Origin: Agarivorans litoreus
Lineage (GTDB): Bacteria > Pseudomonadota > Gammaproteobacteria > Enterobacterales > Celerinatantimonadaceae
Length of the DNA: 64,000 nt
Direction: 5' to 3'
Assembly (NCBI RefSeq): GCF_019649015.1
Contig: NZ_BLPI01000001.1
Location: 1,383,501 to 1,447,500 of the forward strand
Below are positions 35,459 through 44,793 of the stretch, piece by piece. Every line of letters begins with the position of its first letter. Positions within the stretch are counted from its first letter, which is position 1. The notes below the pieces were generated by a model, which worked only from the letters and a program-made list of their open reading frames with translations, was not told the DNA's origin and ran no database searches. The position numbers and the translations under genes were made by a program.

Positions 35459-35887
35459 ATGCAAATTCGCCCTATTCATGAAGAAGACGCGGTTGACGTG
35501 GCCATGCTGGCAAAGCAACTAGGCTACAATCCAACGGCACAAACTGTACTACCTAATATTCACGCTATTTTAGAAAACCCTGCCCACCAAGCCTTTGTTT
35601 ACCTCAACGAACAAGAGCAAGTAGTAGGTTGGATACACGTATTTATCGCTCTGCGTTTAGGCTCACTACCCTTTGCTGAAATCAGCGGTATGGTGGTTGA
35701 CCAAGACTCACAAAATCAAGGCATTGGCCGGGCACTTGTTAAACAATGCCGTCATTGGGCGACTAGCCGCGGCGTTGGCGAAATTCGAGTACGTTGTGAC
35801 TCTACCCGCGAACAAGCAAATCAGTTTTACCAGCACATCAAATTTAAACAGCGTAAAACACAACGGGTGTTTGTGCGCGATCTGTAG
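35459..35887 (+). CDS. GNAT family N-acetyltransferase
   Basis: A 142-residue single-domain acetyltransferase. The acetyl-CoA binding motif is VVDQDSQNQGIGRALV near residues 79-94 (Q-x-x-G-x-G/A form). IRPIHEEDAVDVAML is the usual N-terminal strand-helix, and REQANQFYQHIKF matches motif B. It should move an acetyl group from acetyl-CoA to an amine, target unknown. ATG at 35459 has AAGGA eight bases before it. Confidence 0.88.
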   Translation: MQIRPIHEEDAVDVAMLAKQLGYNPTAQTVLPNIHAILENPAHQAFVYLNEQEQVVGWIHVFIALRLGSLPFAEISGMVVDQDSQNQGIGRALVKQCRHWATSRGVGEIRVRCDSTREQANQFYQHIKFKQRKTQRVFVRDL

Positions 35888-35950
35888 CTGTTCCTTAAAC
35901 TAGCTTATGGTAATATTCCGCTGATTTTTCCTTTTGATAAAGAGACGGTT

Positions 35951-36649
35951 ATGACTACAGCTATTATTGGTGCAATGGAACAAGAAGTGGTAGCACTTCG
36001 CGAAATGATCGATAACTGTGATACCTATAGTTTTGCTGGTTGTGAATTTTATAGTGGTGAAATTAACCAGCACCCAGTAGTAGTAACCCGCTCTGGCATC
36101 GGCAAAGTAGCTGCCGCCATTGCCACTACCGTGTTACTGCAACGCTACCAACCCACTCAAGTGATCAATACTGGCTCTGCCGGAGGTTTTGACCCCGCTT
36201 TAAAAGTAGGCGATGTGGTTATCTCTAACGAATTACGCTATCACGATGTAGACCTTACAGCCTTTAGTTACGAAATGGGCCAACTGCCTGCTAACCCAGC
36301 CGCCTATAAAGCTGACGCTAAGCTTATCGAGATTGCCGAACAGGCTGCTAAGCAGCTTTCAGGCCATCAAATTGTGCGTGGTCAAATCTGTACTGGTGAT
36401 ATTTTTATGGCTGATCCTGAACGTGTCGCTAAAGCCCGTGCCGACTTCCCAAATATGACCGCAGTAGAAATGGAAGGCGCCGCTATTGCGCAAGTTTGTC
36501 ATCTCGCCAAAGTGCCATTTGTGGTGGTTCGAGCGTTGTCAGACATTGCCGGTAAAGAGTCGCCCTCGTCATTTGATGAATTCTTAGAAACAGCAGCCAA
36601 GCACTCTACTGCCTTGGTACTAGCCATGTTAGAGAAGCTAACTGACTAA
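35951..36649 (+). CDS. mtnN: 5'-methylthioadenosine/S-adenosylhomocysteine nucleosidase
   Basis: A 232-residue enzyme. IIGAMEQEVVAL is the family N-terminus, NTGSAGGFD binds the ribose side, and VEMEGAAIAQVC near residue 173 and RALSDIAG with the catalytic Asp near 197 complete the site. It cleaves adenine from methylthioadenosine, S-adenosylhomocysteine and 5'-deoxyadenosine, a step in methionine salvage and AI-2 formation. Its stop codon overlaps the start of the cobD-like gene (TAATG), giving the mtnN-cobD-btuF order seen in related bacteria. Confidence 0.96.
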   Translation: MTTAIIGAMEQEVVALREMIDNCDTYSFAGCEFYSGEINQHPVVVTRSGIGKVAAAIATTVLLQRYQPTQVINTGSAGGFDPALKVGDVVISNELRYHDVDLTAFSYEMGQLPANPAAYKADAKLIEIAEQAAKQLSGHQIVRGQICTGDIFMADPERVAKARADFPNMTAVEMEGAAIAQVCHLAKVPFVVVRALSDIAGKESPSSFDEFLETAAKHSTALVLAMLEKLTD

Positions 36650-37596
36650 TGGACGAAAGCTCCTGGCTGTGGCTTAGCCTCAGCCTGCCCTTTTTGGGTA
36701 TAGCCTTAGAACGTTTAATACCAGGCCGCGGATTTGGTCAGGTAATGCTGCTAGTTCGTTGGTTTGCCGAGCAACTATCAATAAAAGTAAATCGCAGTGG
36801 CAATGGTCCTCGCCAGCAGCGCATTGCTGGCGGTTTGGCTTTACTGGCGATTTTACTGCCTCTAAGCTTAGGCTTAGCCTTGTTTAACCAACTTAACCCC
36901 CTCACCGTGTTAGTAGACAGTTTCCTGCTACTTTGCCTGCTACAATGGCAAGCACCAATGCACAGTTACCATCGCATTACTCACCTTCTCAACAAACATT
37001 TGCACAAACCCGCCCGCAACATTTTACGGCCTTGGGTATTACGCGATTGCGAAAGTTTGTCTGCAGTCGGCGTGGCTAAAGCGTCTGCTGAAATGCTATT
37101 GCTGAGGCTAGCAGCCAATTGGTTTGGGGTGATTTTTTGGTTTATGTTGGCAGGCATTGTACCGGCCTTAATCTACCGCATCGTTACCGAGTTACACTTT
37201 GCTTGGAACCCTAAACTCGTGCAATTTCGCCAATTTGGTCATACCGCAAGTCGCTGCTATCAGCTGTTTAGCTACCTGCCCTTCCAACTATTAGCATTAA
37301 TTATCTGTTGTTATGGCAAACTCTCTCGTAACAGGGCCGCGCTTAGTGAAGGCTTCCGCTGGCCTTATATCAGTAGTGGTAAGCTAATAAGCGTAAGCGC
37401 AAGTAGCTTACAAAGCGAGCTAGGTGGACCTCGCCATTACCAACAGCAAAAAGTTGAACAAGCCCGCTTTGGCCCAAGCCAGCAATACCCAGAAGCGGCT
37501 GAGCTAGACAGACTTGCCTTAAAACTCAATATGAGTGCGCTACTGTACTTACTTATTCTTTGTCCAATTTACCTTGCGCGTGTTATCTATCTTTAA
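36649..37596 (+). CDS. CobD/CbiB family membrane protein
   Basis: A 315-residue membrane protein with hydrophobic segments near residues 5-20, 60-105, 140-175, 215-230 and 295-315. Segments such as ILRPWVLRDCESLSAVGVAKASAEMLLLRLAANWFGVIFWFMLAG match the CobD/CbiB family. CbiB attaches aminopropanol to adenosylcobyric acid. No cobalamin biosynthesis genes surround it, but btuF follows directly. Divergent proteins of this type are often annotated only as CobD-like, so the reaction is not assured. Confidence 0.82.
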   Translation: MDESSWLWLSLSLPFLGIALERLIPGRGFGQVMLLVRWFAEQLSIKVNRSGNGPRQQRIAGGLALLAILLPLSLGLALFNQLNPLTVLVDSFLLLCLLQWQAPMHSYHRITHLLNKHLHKPARNILRPWVLRDCESLSAVGVAKASAEMLLLRLAANWFGVIFWFMLAGIVPALIYRIVTELHFAWNPKLVQFRQFGHTASRCYQLFSYLPFQLLALIICCYGKLSRNRAALSEGFRWPYISSGKLISVSASSLQSELGGPRHYQQQKVEQARFGPSQQYPEAAELDRLALKLNMSALLYLLILCPIYLARVIYL

Positions 37597-38482
37597 GGCT
37601 GCAAGAGCCAATACCGTTAAGCTCATCGTCGTATTGCTAGCGACCTTTTTCAGCACTGTGCTTTACGCTAAACCGCAACGCATCATCTCCTTAGCCCCAC
37701 ATTTAACCGAGCAAGTTTATGCACTTGGAGCTGGTGATAAGCTGATTGCCACAGTAGATTATGCCGATTATCCAGAAGCCGCTAAAGCGCTGCCACGCAT
37801 TGGCAATTATCAATACATTAGCCTCGAGAGCATCATTTCTTTAAAGCCCGACTTAGTTTTAGTCTGGCAACAAGGAAACCAGCAAAGTTTGGCGCAAAAG
37901 CTACGCGCCTTAAACATTCAGGTATTTGTGTCCAAAGCCAAACGGCTAGACAACCTACCTAAACAACTGGCAGAGCTGGGTAGTATTTTAGGTGAGCAAG
38001 AAACCGGACAACGCTTAAGCCAGTTTGCCGAGCAACAGCTAACTCTATTGGCGCAGCAGTATCAGTCTAAAAGCAAAGTGAGTGTGTTTTATCAAATGTG
38101 GCACACACCGCTGCGTAGCATTTCTGCAAAAAGCTGGATTGATGATGGCATTCGCTTATGTGGCGGGGAAAATATTATGGCCGAAGCGGTGGCACCCTAT
38201 CCATTGCTGTCGGAAGAGTGGGTACTAGAAGCGGATCCTCAAGCCATTATTATTGCCCAATGGGAATTTGAACACTCTTGGAAGCAATGGCCACAGCTTC
38301 AAGCTGTGCAGCAGCAACACATTTACCATCTAGACCCCGATAAGGCCCATCGCTTAACTCTTCGCACTCTAGAGAGCCTAAAGCAACTTTGTAGCATGCT
38401 GGAAAAAAGCCGAAAAAAAACCCACCCAGATAAACTGAGTGGGACGAGAGCATATACGAGTGAAGAAAAATCTTCGATATAA
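37580..38482 (+). CDS. btuF: Vitamin B12-binding periplasmic protein BtuF
   Basis: A roughly 300-residue substrate-binding protein with a signal peptide (VKLIVVLLATFFSTVLYA) and the metal/cobalamin-binding helical backbone fold. Family segments are RIISLAPHLTEQVYALGAG, LESIISLKPDLVLVWQQGN and PYPLLSEEWVLEADPQAIIIAQW. It captures cobalamin for the BtuCD importer; btuC and btuD are not in this window. No ATG is available. GTG at 37580 gives a normal signal peptide; GTG at 37535 is an alternative. It overlaps the cobD-like gene. Confidence 0.88.
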   Translation: MLSIFKAARANTVKLIVVLLATFFSTVLYAKPQRIISLAPHLTEQVYALGAGDKLIATVDYADYPEAAKALPRIGNYQYISLESIISLKPDLVLVWQQGNQQSLAQKLRALNIQVFVSKAKRLDNLPKQLAELGSILGEQETGQRLSQFAEQQLTLLAQQYQSKSKVSVFYQMWHTPLRSISAKSWIDDGIRLCGGENIMAEAVAPYPLLSEEWVLEADPQAIIIAQWEFEHSWKQWPQLQAVQQQHIYHLDPDKAHRLTLRTLESLKQLCSMLEKSRKKTHPDKLSGTRAYTSEEKSSI

Positions 38483-38820
38483 GTAATGAAAGTGTTGTGC
38501 CAGTTTTTAGCAAGCTAAAGATCTTATAAAATTTTCGACAGACAAAACCACCCCTAAAGAGGTATTTGATATTTTATGTCGCTTTACCTTTTTTAAATCC
38601 CAAACAAACCAACAAATATGCTTTAGTCATTCGATAAGCTTTCGCACAAGCAAAAGTTGCTTAGTCAATCGCTTGCACTACTATTAACCAGCTTGCGCCA
38701 ATTTGGTCAGCAACTGCTCTGTAGCCTGTTTAGCTCACGGCTTGCGCCGCTGAATCTGGCATTATTACTAGCATCTGGCTACAATCGCGGTAATCACTGT
38801 GTTTGTATGTTGGAAGTAGA
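38483..38820. other. Intergenic region upstream of the M23 peptidase
   Basis: These 338 bases should carry the promoter of the murein endopeptidase-anmK pair. No gene, repeat or clear regulatory motif was recognised. Confidence 0.45.
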
Positions 38821-40479
38821 TTGCAAAGCTTATTACCTAAACGTCATCGTCGGCTGTTGTTTGTTGCCATAATGCTGGTAATAGCCGCACTGCTCATACC
38901 GAGTGAAAAAAAGTCGGCAAGTGCTAGCCTGCGGCAAACTATCGATCTTTCGGCCAAGGCCAACAACATCCAAGAAGTGCGACCAACAGACGCCGCCAGC
39001 ACTAACGAGCCCAGTTTAGACAAGCTACAATCTACAGCCGCTCAGCTTGAACAAATAGAAGAGAAAAAGCTAGCTAGTAAACCCGCAGTTGAACAAGTGC
39101 CAGAGCTTTCTCCAAACCAAGCAGTTGAGCAAGCTGAAGAGCAACACTCAGCCATGGATACTGCGGCTAAATCCCCTGCCGCAGCAGCTGAGGCAGCAAG
39201 CGAAATCGCCCAAACTTCTGAAGCATCAAGTTCATTAACTCCGCAAACTAACGCTACCGATAATACCGTTAAGGTCAGCGATGCCGCCGAGTTAATTGCG
39301 CAACTGCAGCAAGGCAAAGAACTTAACCTAGGTGTGCGTTATCCCCTGCAACTGGAGATAGAACCGCAACAAGCCCTCGAAGAACCCGAGCACTTCTACA
39401 CCCTTAAACGCCAAACCGTTAAATCGGGTGACAGCATGGCGCTTATCTTCTCGCGGGTGGGTTTAAGTGCTCGCACTTTACACGACATCGACCAACTCGG
39501 CGGGGAAGCAAGAAAGCTGCGCACGGTTCACCCCGGCGATACCCTGGATTTTTATCTCGATGACCAAGATCGATTAATGGAGCTACATTATCCACAATCG
39601 AAACATCAAACACTGATTATTGAGCGAAATAAGCAAGATGGTTTCGCGGTAAAAGTAGATACCCAAGAGCTAGAAGTAAGAACTAACTTTGCCCAAGGCA
39701 CCATCAATTCAAGCTTCTGGAATGCCGGTATAAGTGCTGAACTCAGTCAGGGACAAATTATGGCGCTAGCCGCTATTTTTGGCTGGGATATCGATTTTGC
39801 TTTAGACATTCGTAAAGATGATAGCTTTATGGTGCTGTTTGAAGAGCACTACATCGACGGTCAATTTGCAGGAAACGGCGATATTATTGCCGCCGAGTTT
39901 ATTAACCAAGGTGATGTATTTAGAGCGGTTCGTCACGAAGATGGCAACTATTACACCCCAGAAGGCCGCCCAATGCGTAAAGCCTTTTTGCGCGCGCCAG
40001 TTAACTTCAAATACATTAGCTCTAACTTTAACCCGCGCCGTTTACACCCAGTAACCGGCAGAGTGCGCGCTCACAACGGCATTGATTATGCGGCTAAAGT
40101 GGGAACGCCAGTGCAAGCTGCCGGCGATGGCAGAGTCACTAAATCGGGTTACAGTAAATACAACGGTAACTATGTGTTTATTCAGCACAGCAGCGCCTAC
40201 GTCACCAAGTACTTGCATTTGCATAAGCGCTACGTAAAAACTGGCCAACGGGTTAAACAGGGCAAGAAAATTGGCACCGTTGGTGCGACAGGGCGAGTAA
40301 CCGGCCCACATTTACACTACGAATTTTTAGTGCACGGGGTACACAAAAACCCACGTACCGTGAAACTACCTACTTCAACGCCTTTAAAAGGTAAGCAAAA
40401 AGACATTTTCTTGCCGATTGCTAAGGCCAGAATCAAGCAGCTAGACAATACCAAGCGAGTATTGCTAGCCATGAATTAG
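38821..40479 (+). CDS. mepM: M23 family murein DD-endopeptidase (MepM-like)
   Basis: About 552 residues: an N-terminal membrane anchor (RLLFVAIMLVIAALLIP), a long Ala/Glu/Gln-rich low-complexity linker (about 25-165), a LysM/OapA-like domain (VKSGDSMALIFSRVGLS) and a C-terminal M23 lytic domain. Zinc ligands lie in HNGIDYAAKVGTPV and GPHLHYEFLVHG. MepM-type enzymes cut D-Ala-meso-DAP cross-links to allow murein insertion. TTG at 38821 follows GGAAG; an in-frame TTG at 38803 is the alternative. It is followed eight bases later by anmK. Confidence 0.92.
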   Translation: MQSLLPKRHRRLLFVAIMLVIAALLIPSEKKSASASLRQTIDLSAKANNIQEVRPTDAASTNEPSLDKLQSTAAQLEQIEEKKLASKPAVEQVPELSPNQAVEQAEEQHSAMDTAAKSPAAAAEAASEIAQTSEASSSLTPQTNATDNTVKVSDAAELIAQLQQGKELNLGVRYPLQLEIEPQQALEEPEHFYTLKRQTVKSGDSMALIFSRVGLSARTLHDIDQLGGEARKLRTVHPGDTLDFYLDDQDRLMELHYPQSKHQTLIIERNKQDGFAVKVDTQELEVRTNFAQGTINSSFWNAGISAELSQGQIMALAAIFGWDIDFALDIRKDDSFMVLFEEHYIDGQFAGNGDIIAAEFINQGDVFRAVRHEDGNYYTPEGRPMRKAFLRAPVNFKYISSNFNPRRLHPVTGRVRAHNGIDYAAKVGTPVQAAGDGRVTKSGYSKYNGNYVFIQHSSAYVTKYLHLHKRYVKTGQRVKQGKKIGTVGATGRVTGPHLHYEFLVHGVHKNPRTVKLPTSTPLKGKQKDIFLPIAKARIKQLDNTKRVLLAMN

Positions 40480-40487
40480 GTAAATAA

Positions 40488-41594
40488 ATGACAGACATTT
40501 ATGTGGGCTTAATGTCGGGCACCAGCATGGACGGCGTAGACGCAGTGGTGGTTGATTTTAGCCAGCAAACACCTGCTCTGCTAGCCCATTACCAACAGGC
40601 AATACCACAAACCTTACTTGAGCAACTACACGGTTTATGCAGCCCAGCAGCCAACGAACTAGCCACCATGGCAGAGGCTAGCGTGGCGGTTGCTCAGTTA
40701 TTTGCAGCTACCGCAACTCAAGCTATTGCTCAGGCAAAACTTAAGGCTAGTGACATTGCAGCTATTGGCAGCCACGGCCAAACCATACGCCACTTCCCCG
40801 AGTTAGCCTTTAGCCTGCAAATAGGCAGCCCAAGCCACATTGCGGTGCAAACCAACATTGATGTGGTGGCTGATTTTCGAAACAAAGATATGGCGCTAGG
40901 CGGCCAAGGAGCGCCGTTGGTACCGGCCTTCCATCAAGCAATGTTCAGCCATGCTAACGAAGCTCGTTTTATTGTTAACATAGGTGGCATTGCCAATGTT
41001 ACCCGTTTAGTTCCAGGGCAAAGCTTATTGGGGTATGACACCGGACCAGGCAATACTTTGTTAGATCAACACTTTAAACGTCATCACCCTAATGGCTTGG
41101 ATTATGATGATAATGGTCAGTGGGGAAAAAGCGGCCGCTGCCAGCAAAACTTACTAGAACAAATGCTAGCAGATAAGTACTTTGCCATAGCTGCCCCAAA
41201 AAGCACTGGCCGCGAGTATTTTCATTTAGCTTGGTTAGATAGCTTTCTCACACAGCCAGACTTTGCCCAAATAACACCTGTAGATGTGCAATGTACTTTG
41301 CACCACCTAAGCGCTCAGAGTATTGCTCAAGAGTTATTTGATGCTAATAAGGGCAAGATGTATTTGTGTGGCGGCGGAGACAAAAATGGCTTTTTATTAG
41401 AATTGCTGACGAGGGCATTGCCTAAGTTAACACTCAGCCGAACCTCAGAATTAGGCATTCCAGAACAAGCCTTGGAAGCGATGGCTTTTGCTTGGTTAGC
41501 ACGCTGTTTTAAACTACAACAAACTGGCAACGCTAGCTCAGTAACCGGAGCAAGTCGCCCAGCCATTCTTGGCGCCTTATACCCCGCAAAATAA
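40488..41594 (+). CDS. anmK: Anhydro-N-acetylmuramic acid kinase
   Basis: A 368-residue kinase. LMSGTSMDGVDAVVVDF is the family N-terminus with the phosphate loop; GSHGQTIRH, IVNIGGIANVT, GYDTGPGNTLLD and LCGGGDKNGFLLE follow in order. AnmK opens the anhydro ring of 1,6-anhydro-MurNAc and phosphorylates it, feeding recycled cell-wall sugar into central metabolism. It is co-transcribed with the murein endopeptidase and ends in a strong shared terminator. Confidence 0.96.
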   Translation: MTDIYVGLMSGTSMDGVDAVVVDFSQQTPALLAHYQQAIPQTLLEQLHGLCSPAANELATMAEASVAVAQLFAATATQAIAQAKLKASDIAAIGSHGQTIRHFPELAFSLQIGSPSHIAVQTNIDVVADFRNKDMALGGQGAPLVPAFHQAMFSHANEARFIVNIGGIANVTRLVPGQSLLGYDTGPGNTLLDQHFKRHHPNGLDYDDNGQWGKSGRCQQNLLEQMLADKYFAIAAPKSTGREYFHLAWLDSFLTQPDFAQITPVDVQCTLHHLSAQSIAQELFDANKGKMYLCGGGDKNGFLLELLTRALPKLTLSRTSELGIPEQALEAMAFAWLARCFKLQQTGNASSVTGASRPAILGALYPAK

Positions 41595-41629
41595 AAGAGG
41601 AGGGGTAACATCCCTCCTCTTTTATTTGA
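41593..41629. terminator. Bidirectional terminator after anmK and the RND gene
   Basis: A perfect 12-bp stem AAAAGAGGAGGG (41593-41604) / CCCTCCTCTTTT (41612-41623) with a 7-base loop is followed by ATTTG. U runs exist on both strands, fitting the convergent genes. Confidence 0.85.
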
Positions 41630-41664
41630 CAACCGAACCTAACTGTCAGCAACTGCCTTGAGCT

Positions 41665-44600
41665 TTAAGCGCCCAACAGCTCCTGTTCTTTCGCTTCTTC
41701 TATCGCAGCTTGTTTATCTTTGCGGCTAAATTTAGCGCCAAGCATTAACAAACACGGCGTAAGAATAAGGGTTAACAGTGTTGCGAAACTTAAGCCACCA
41801 GCAACTGCTGTAGCCAGTTGTGACCACCACTGAGAAGAAGGCGCACCTACTTCAAAACTGCGCTCAAACAGGTCAATATTAAGCTCTAAGACCATGGGCA
41901 TTAGACCCAAAATGGTTGTAATAGTGGTTAGCATTACTGGGCGTAAACGCTGTGCACCAGTACGCATAATGGCTTCTTGAGCGGCAATGCCTTGGCGACG
42001 CAGAACGTTGTAGGTATCAATCAAAACAATGTTATTGTTCACCACGATCCCCGCTAAGGTAATTACCCCCAAACCACTCATAATAATGCCAAAGGCTTGC
42101 CCAGCGATTAACAAACCAAGTAATACACCAATGGTTGAGAACAATACTGCTGAGAGAATTAACAAAGCTTGATAGAAGCTATTAAACTGAGTGATAAGAA
42201 TCAGTCCCATTACAAACAAAGCTACCAAGAAAGCTCTTTCCAAAAACACCATACTCTCTTGTTGATCCTCATTTTGGCCGCGCAGCTTAATATCAACCAA
42301 GGGGTCAAGCTCAAGCTGTTTAAGCTGCTCTTGTATCTTAGGAAGTTCAATACTGAGGTTTTGCCCAGCCGCTACGTCGGCACTTACCGTGAGCACTTGG
42401 CGACCATCCACCTTGTTGATCACATCTTGTTTGGGTTTAGCTTCTAAGCTTACAAAGTTAGTAATGGGTACTAAGCCATAAGCCGTTTTCACCCGCAGCT
42501 CACTTAAGCGGCTAATGCTGCGATTTTCTTCAGGGAAACGCACTCGAATCTCTAGCTCATCGTCCACATCATCGGGGCGATAATCACCAATATTTAAACC
42601 ATTAGTTACAAACTGTACGGTATTACCTAGCAAAGTAACATCGGCGCCAAAACGAGCAGCTTTGGCACGGTCAACCTTAAGCTGCCATTCAATTCCGGGT
42701 TTGGTGGTTGAGTCCTCGGCATTAACAAAGTGCGGATTGTCATTCACTAACTCACGAATTTTCTTGGCCATCGGCTCTAAACGCTCGGGAAAGCGAGAGC
42801 TCAACTCAAGCTGCAAGTCTTTACCCGCCGGTGGGCCTGCTTTGTCTTTACGAAACTCAATCTCTAAGCCGGCAATAGGTGCTAAGCGTGAACGCATGTC
42901 TTCAATAATTTCGTTAGCTGGTCGACGTTCGTTCCAATCTTTAAGATTAACCCGAATATCCCCCAGCTGATCGCCACCTACTTTAGTGTATAACGTATCG
43001 TAGTCTTCTAAATCGATGATGCGACGCTCAACCTCAAGCATTACTTGTAGCTTTTCATCGGTAGAGTAATCGCCATGCGAGCGAACAATAATGTTGTAGC
43101 CCACTGGCTCTACTTCAGGAAAAAACTCCACACCTTTACCCGCGCTGGCATAAGCCATTATTACTGCAATCGCAATAACAATGCCCAAGCCCAGTACCCG
43201 TAACGGAGCGTTTACCGCTTTGTGCAATACCCGCAAATAAACACCGGTAAACCCATCAAGGTCTTGCCATTCGCCTTTATCCGCTTTAATTAGCGCCTGT
43301 TGCTGCTTGGCAGTTAATTTACGTGGGCGACCAAAAATATTACCCAAGGAAGGTACAAAAATTAATGCCATCACCAAGGAGGCACTTAGGGTCGCAATTA
43401 AGGTTAAGGGTAAGTACCCCATAAACTGCCCCACCATACCTGGCCATGCCAATAAGGGAGCAAACGCCGCTAAGGTAGTTGCGGTTGACGCAATAATTGG
43501 CCACGCCATACGTTGCGAGGCCAGCGAATATGCTTGATGGCGAGGAACACCTTCACTCATTTGCCTATCGGCAAACTCGGTTACCACAATGGCCCCATCC
43601 ACCAACATTCCCACCGCCATAATAAGCGAAAACAACACCACCATATTGATAGTGAGCCCGCCTAAAGACAGCATTAAAATACCAGCCAAAAATGAGCCGG
43701 GAATAGCAATTCCCACCAACAGAGATGAACGTACGCCCATTACTGCAATAATCACCACCACCACCAACAAGACTGCAGATAAGATGTTATTTTGCAGCTC
43801 TGACAGCATGGTGCGAATATCTTTAGATTTATCACCGGCGTAATCAATAATTACCGAATCTGGCCAAAACGCTTGTTCTTGAGCAATTAGCGCTTTTACC
43901 TGTTCAATGGTTTCAATCAGGTTTTCGCCGGGGCGTTTGCTCACCTCTAAAGAGATGGTGGGCTTACCATTTACCCGTGCGTAAGTGCTGGCATCTTTAA
44001 AGGTTCGTCTGGCAGAGGCCACATCACCAAAGGTAACAATGCGGTCACCATCTACCTTAATTGGCAGCTCAATAACATCTTTTACGTTCTCAAATACCGC
44101 AGGTACTTTTACCGCAAAACGGCCATTGCCGGTATCTAGGGTACCCGCAGTGACCAAACGGTTATTGCGGCTTACCAAGTTGTAGATATCGGCTTGGTCT
44201 AAACCATAAGACTCCATCAAAAGCGGGTTTACCGTAATCTCCAAAAAGTCTTCACGGTCTCCACCAATGTTAACTTCTAGTACCTGCTTCATGGTTTCCA
44301 TTTGGTCTTGCAGGTCTCGAGCAATCGTTAGTAAAGCACGCTGTGGAACATCACCCGACAGCAACACCGTAATAGCAGGCTGTTCTGTGGCTAAGGTTAC
44401 TTGATGCACCTCTGGCTCATCGCCGCCGGCAGGCAGTTTAGGTTTGGCTTGATCCACCTTAGCCCGCACATCCGACAAGGCTTGGTCAATATCAACCCCA
44501 ACAATAAACTCCAGCACCACCGAACCATGACCTTCACTGGCGGTGGCGGTCATTTCCTTAATACCTTCTAAACCTTGTAACTCTTGCTCCATAGGGCGCA

Positions 44601-44793
44601 GCAATAAGCGCTCAGCATCTTGCGGCGAAATACCATCGTGTGGGATCGATACGTAAATAACTGGGATCTCGACATCGGGATCCGATTCTTTAGGAATATT
44701 GTTGTAGGTAATAATACCGGCAACAAATAAAAACAGCAGAATGGATAATACCGTTCGAGTGCGCGATAAAACCGCTTCAATAAAAGCGTGCAT
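41665..44793 (-). CDS. RND efflux transporter permease
   Basis: A 1042-residue inner-membrane proton-driven pump of the RND superfamily. It has an N-terminal helix, two large periplasmic loops and two sets of membrane helices. The proton relay acidic residues appear in MAVGMLVDGAIVVTEFAD near 400. The protein lacks a His-rich metal site, so a drug or amphiphile pump is more likely than a metal pump. Its start overlaps the stop of the upstream adaptor gene by one base (TAATG). An outer-membrane channel must come from elsewhere. Confidence 0.93.
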   Translation of the reverse strand: MHAFIEAVLSRTRTVLSILLFLFVAGIITYNNIPKESDPDVEIPVIYVSIPHDGISPQDAERLLLRPMEQELQGLEGIKEMTATASEGHGSVVLEFIVGVDIDQALSDVRAKVDQAKPKLPAGGDEPEVHQVTLATEQPAITVLLSGDVPQRALLTIARDLQDQMETMKQVLEVNIGGDREDFLEITVNPLLMESYGLDQADIYNLVSRNNRLVTAGTLDTGNGRFAVKVPAVFENVKDVIELPIKVDGDRIVTFGDVASARRTFKDASTYARVNGKPTISLEVSKRPGENLIETIEQVKALIAQEQAFWPDSVIIDYAGDKSKDIRTMLSELQNNILSAVLLVVVVIIAVMGVRSSLLVGIAIPGSFLAGILMLSLGGLTINMVVLFSLIMAVGMLVDGAIVVTEFADRQMSEGVPRHQAYSLASQRMAWPIIASTATTLAAFAPLLAWPGMVGQFMGYLPLTLIATLSASLVMALIFVPSLGNIFGRPRKLTAKQQQALIKADKGEWQDLDGFTGVYLRVLHKAVNAPLRVLGLGIVIAIAVIMAYASAGKGVEFFPEVEPVGYNIIVRSHGDYSTDEKLQVMLEVERRIIDLEDYDTLYTKVGGDQLGDIRVNLKDWNERRPANEIIEDMRSRLAPIAGLEIEFRKDKAGPPAGKDLQLELSSRFPERLEPMAKKIRELVNDNPHFVNAEDSTTKPGIEWQLKVDRAKAARFGADVTLLGNTVQFVTNGLNIGDYRPDDVDDELEIRVRFPEENRSISRLSELRVKTAYGLVPITNFVSLEAKPKQDVINKVDGRQVLTVSADVAAGQNLSIELPKIQEQLKQLELDPLVDIKLRGQNEDQQESMVFLERAFLVALFVMGLILITQFNSFYQALLILSAVLFSTIGVLLGLLIAGQAFGIIMSGLGVITLAGIVVNNNIVLIDTYNVLRRQGIAAQEAIMRTGAQRLRPVMLTTITTILGLMPMVLELNIDLFERSFEVGAPSSQWWSQLATAVAGGLSFATLLTLILTPCLLMLGAKFSRKDKQAAIEEAKEQELLGA

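Noticed and set aside
36649-38482. Complete vitamin B12 synthesis or import operon
   Set aside because: Only a cobD-like gene and btuF are present; btuC, btuD and other cobalamin genes are not in the window.
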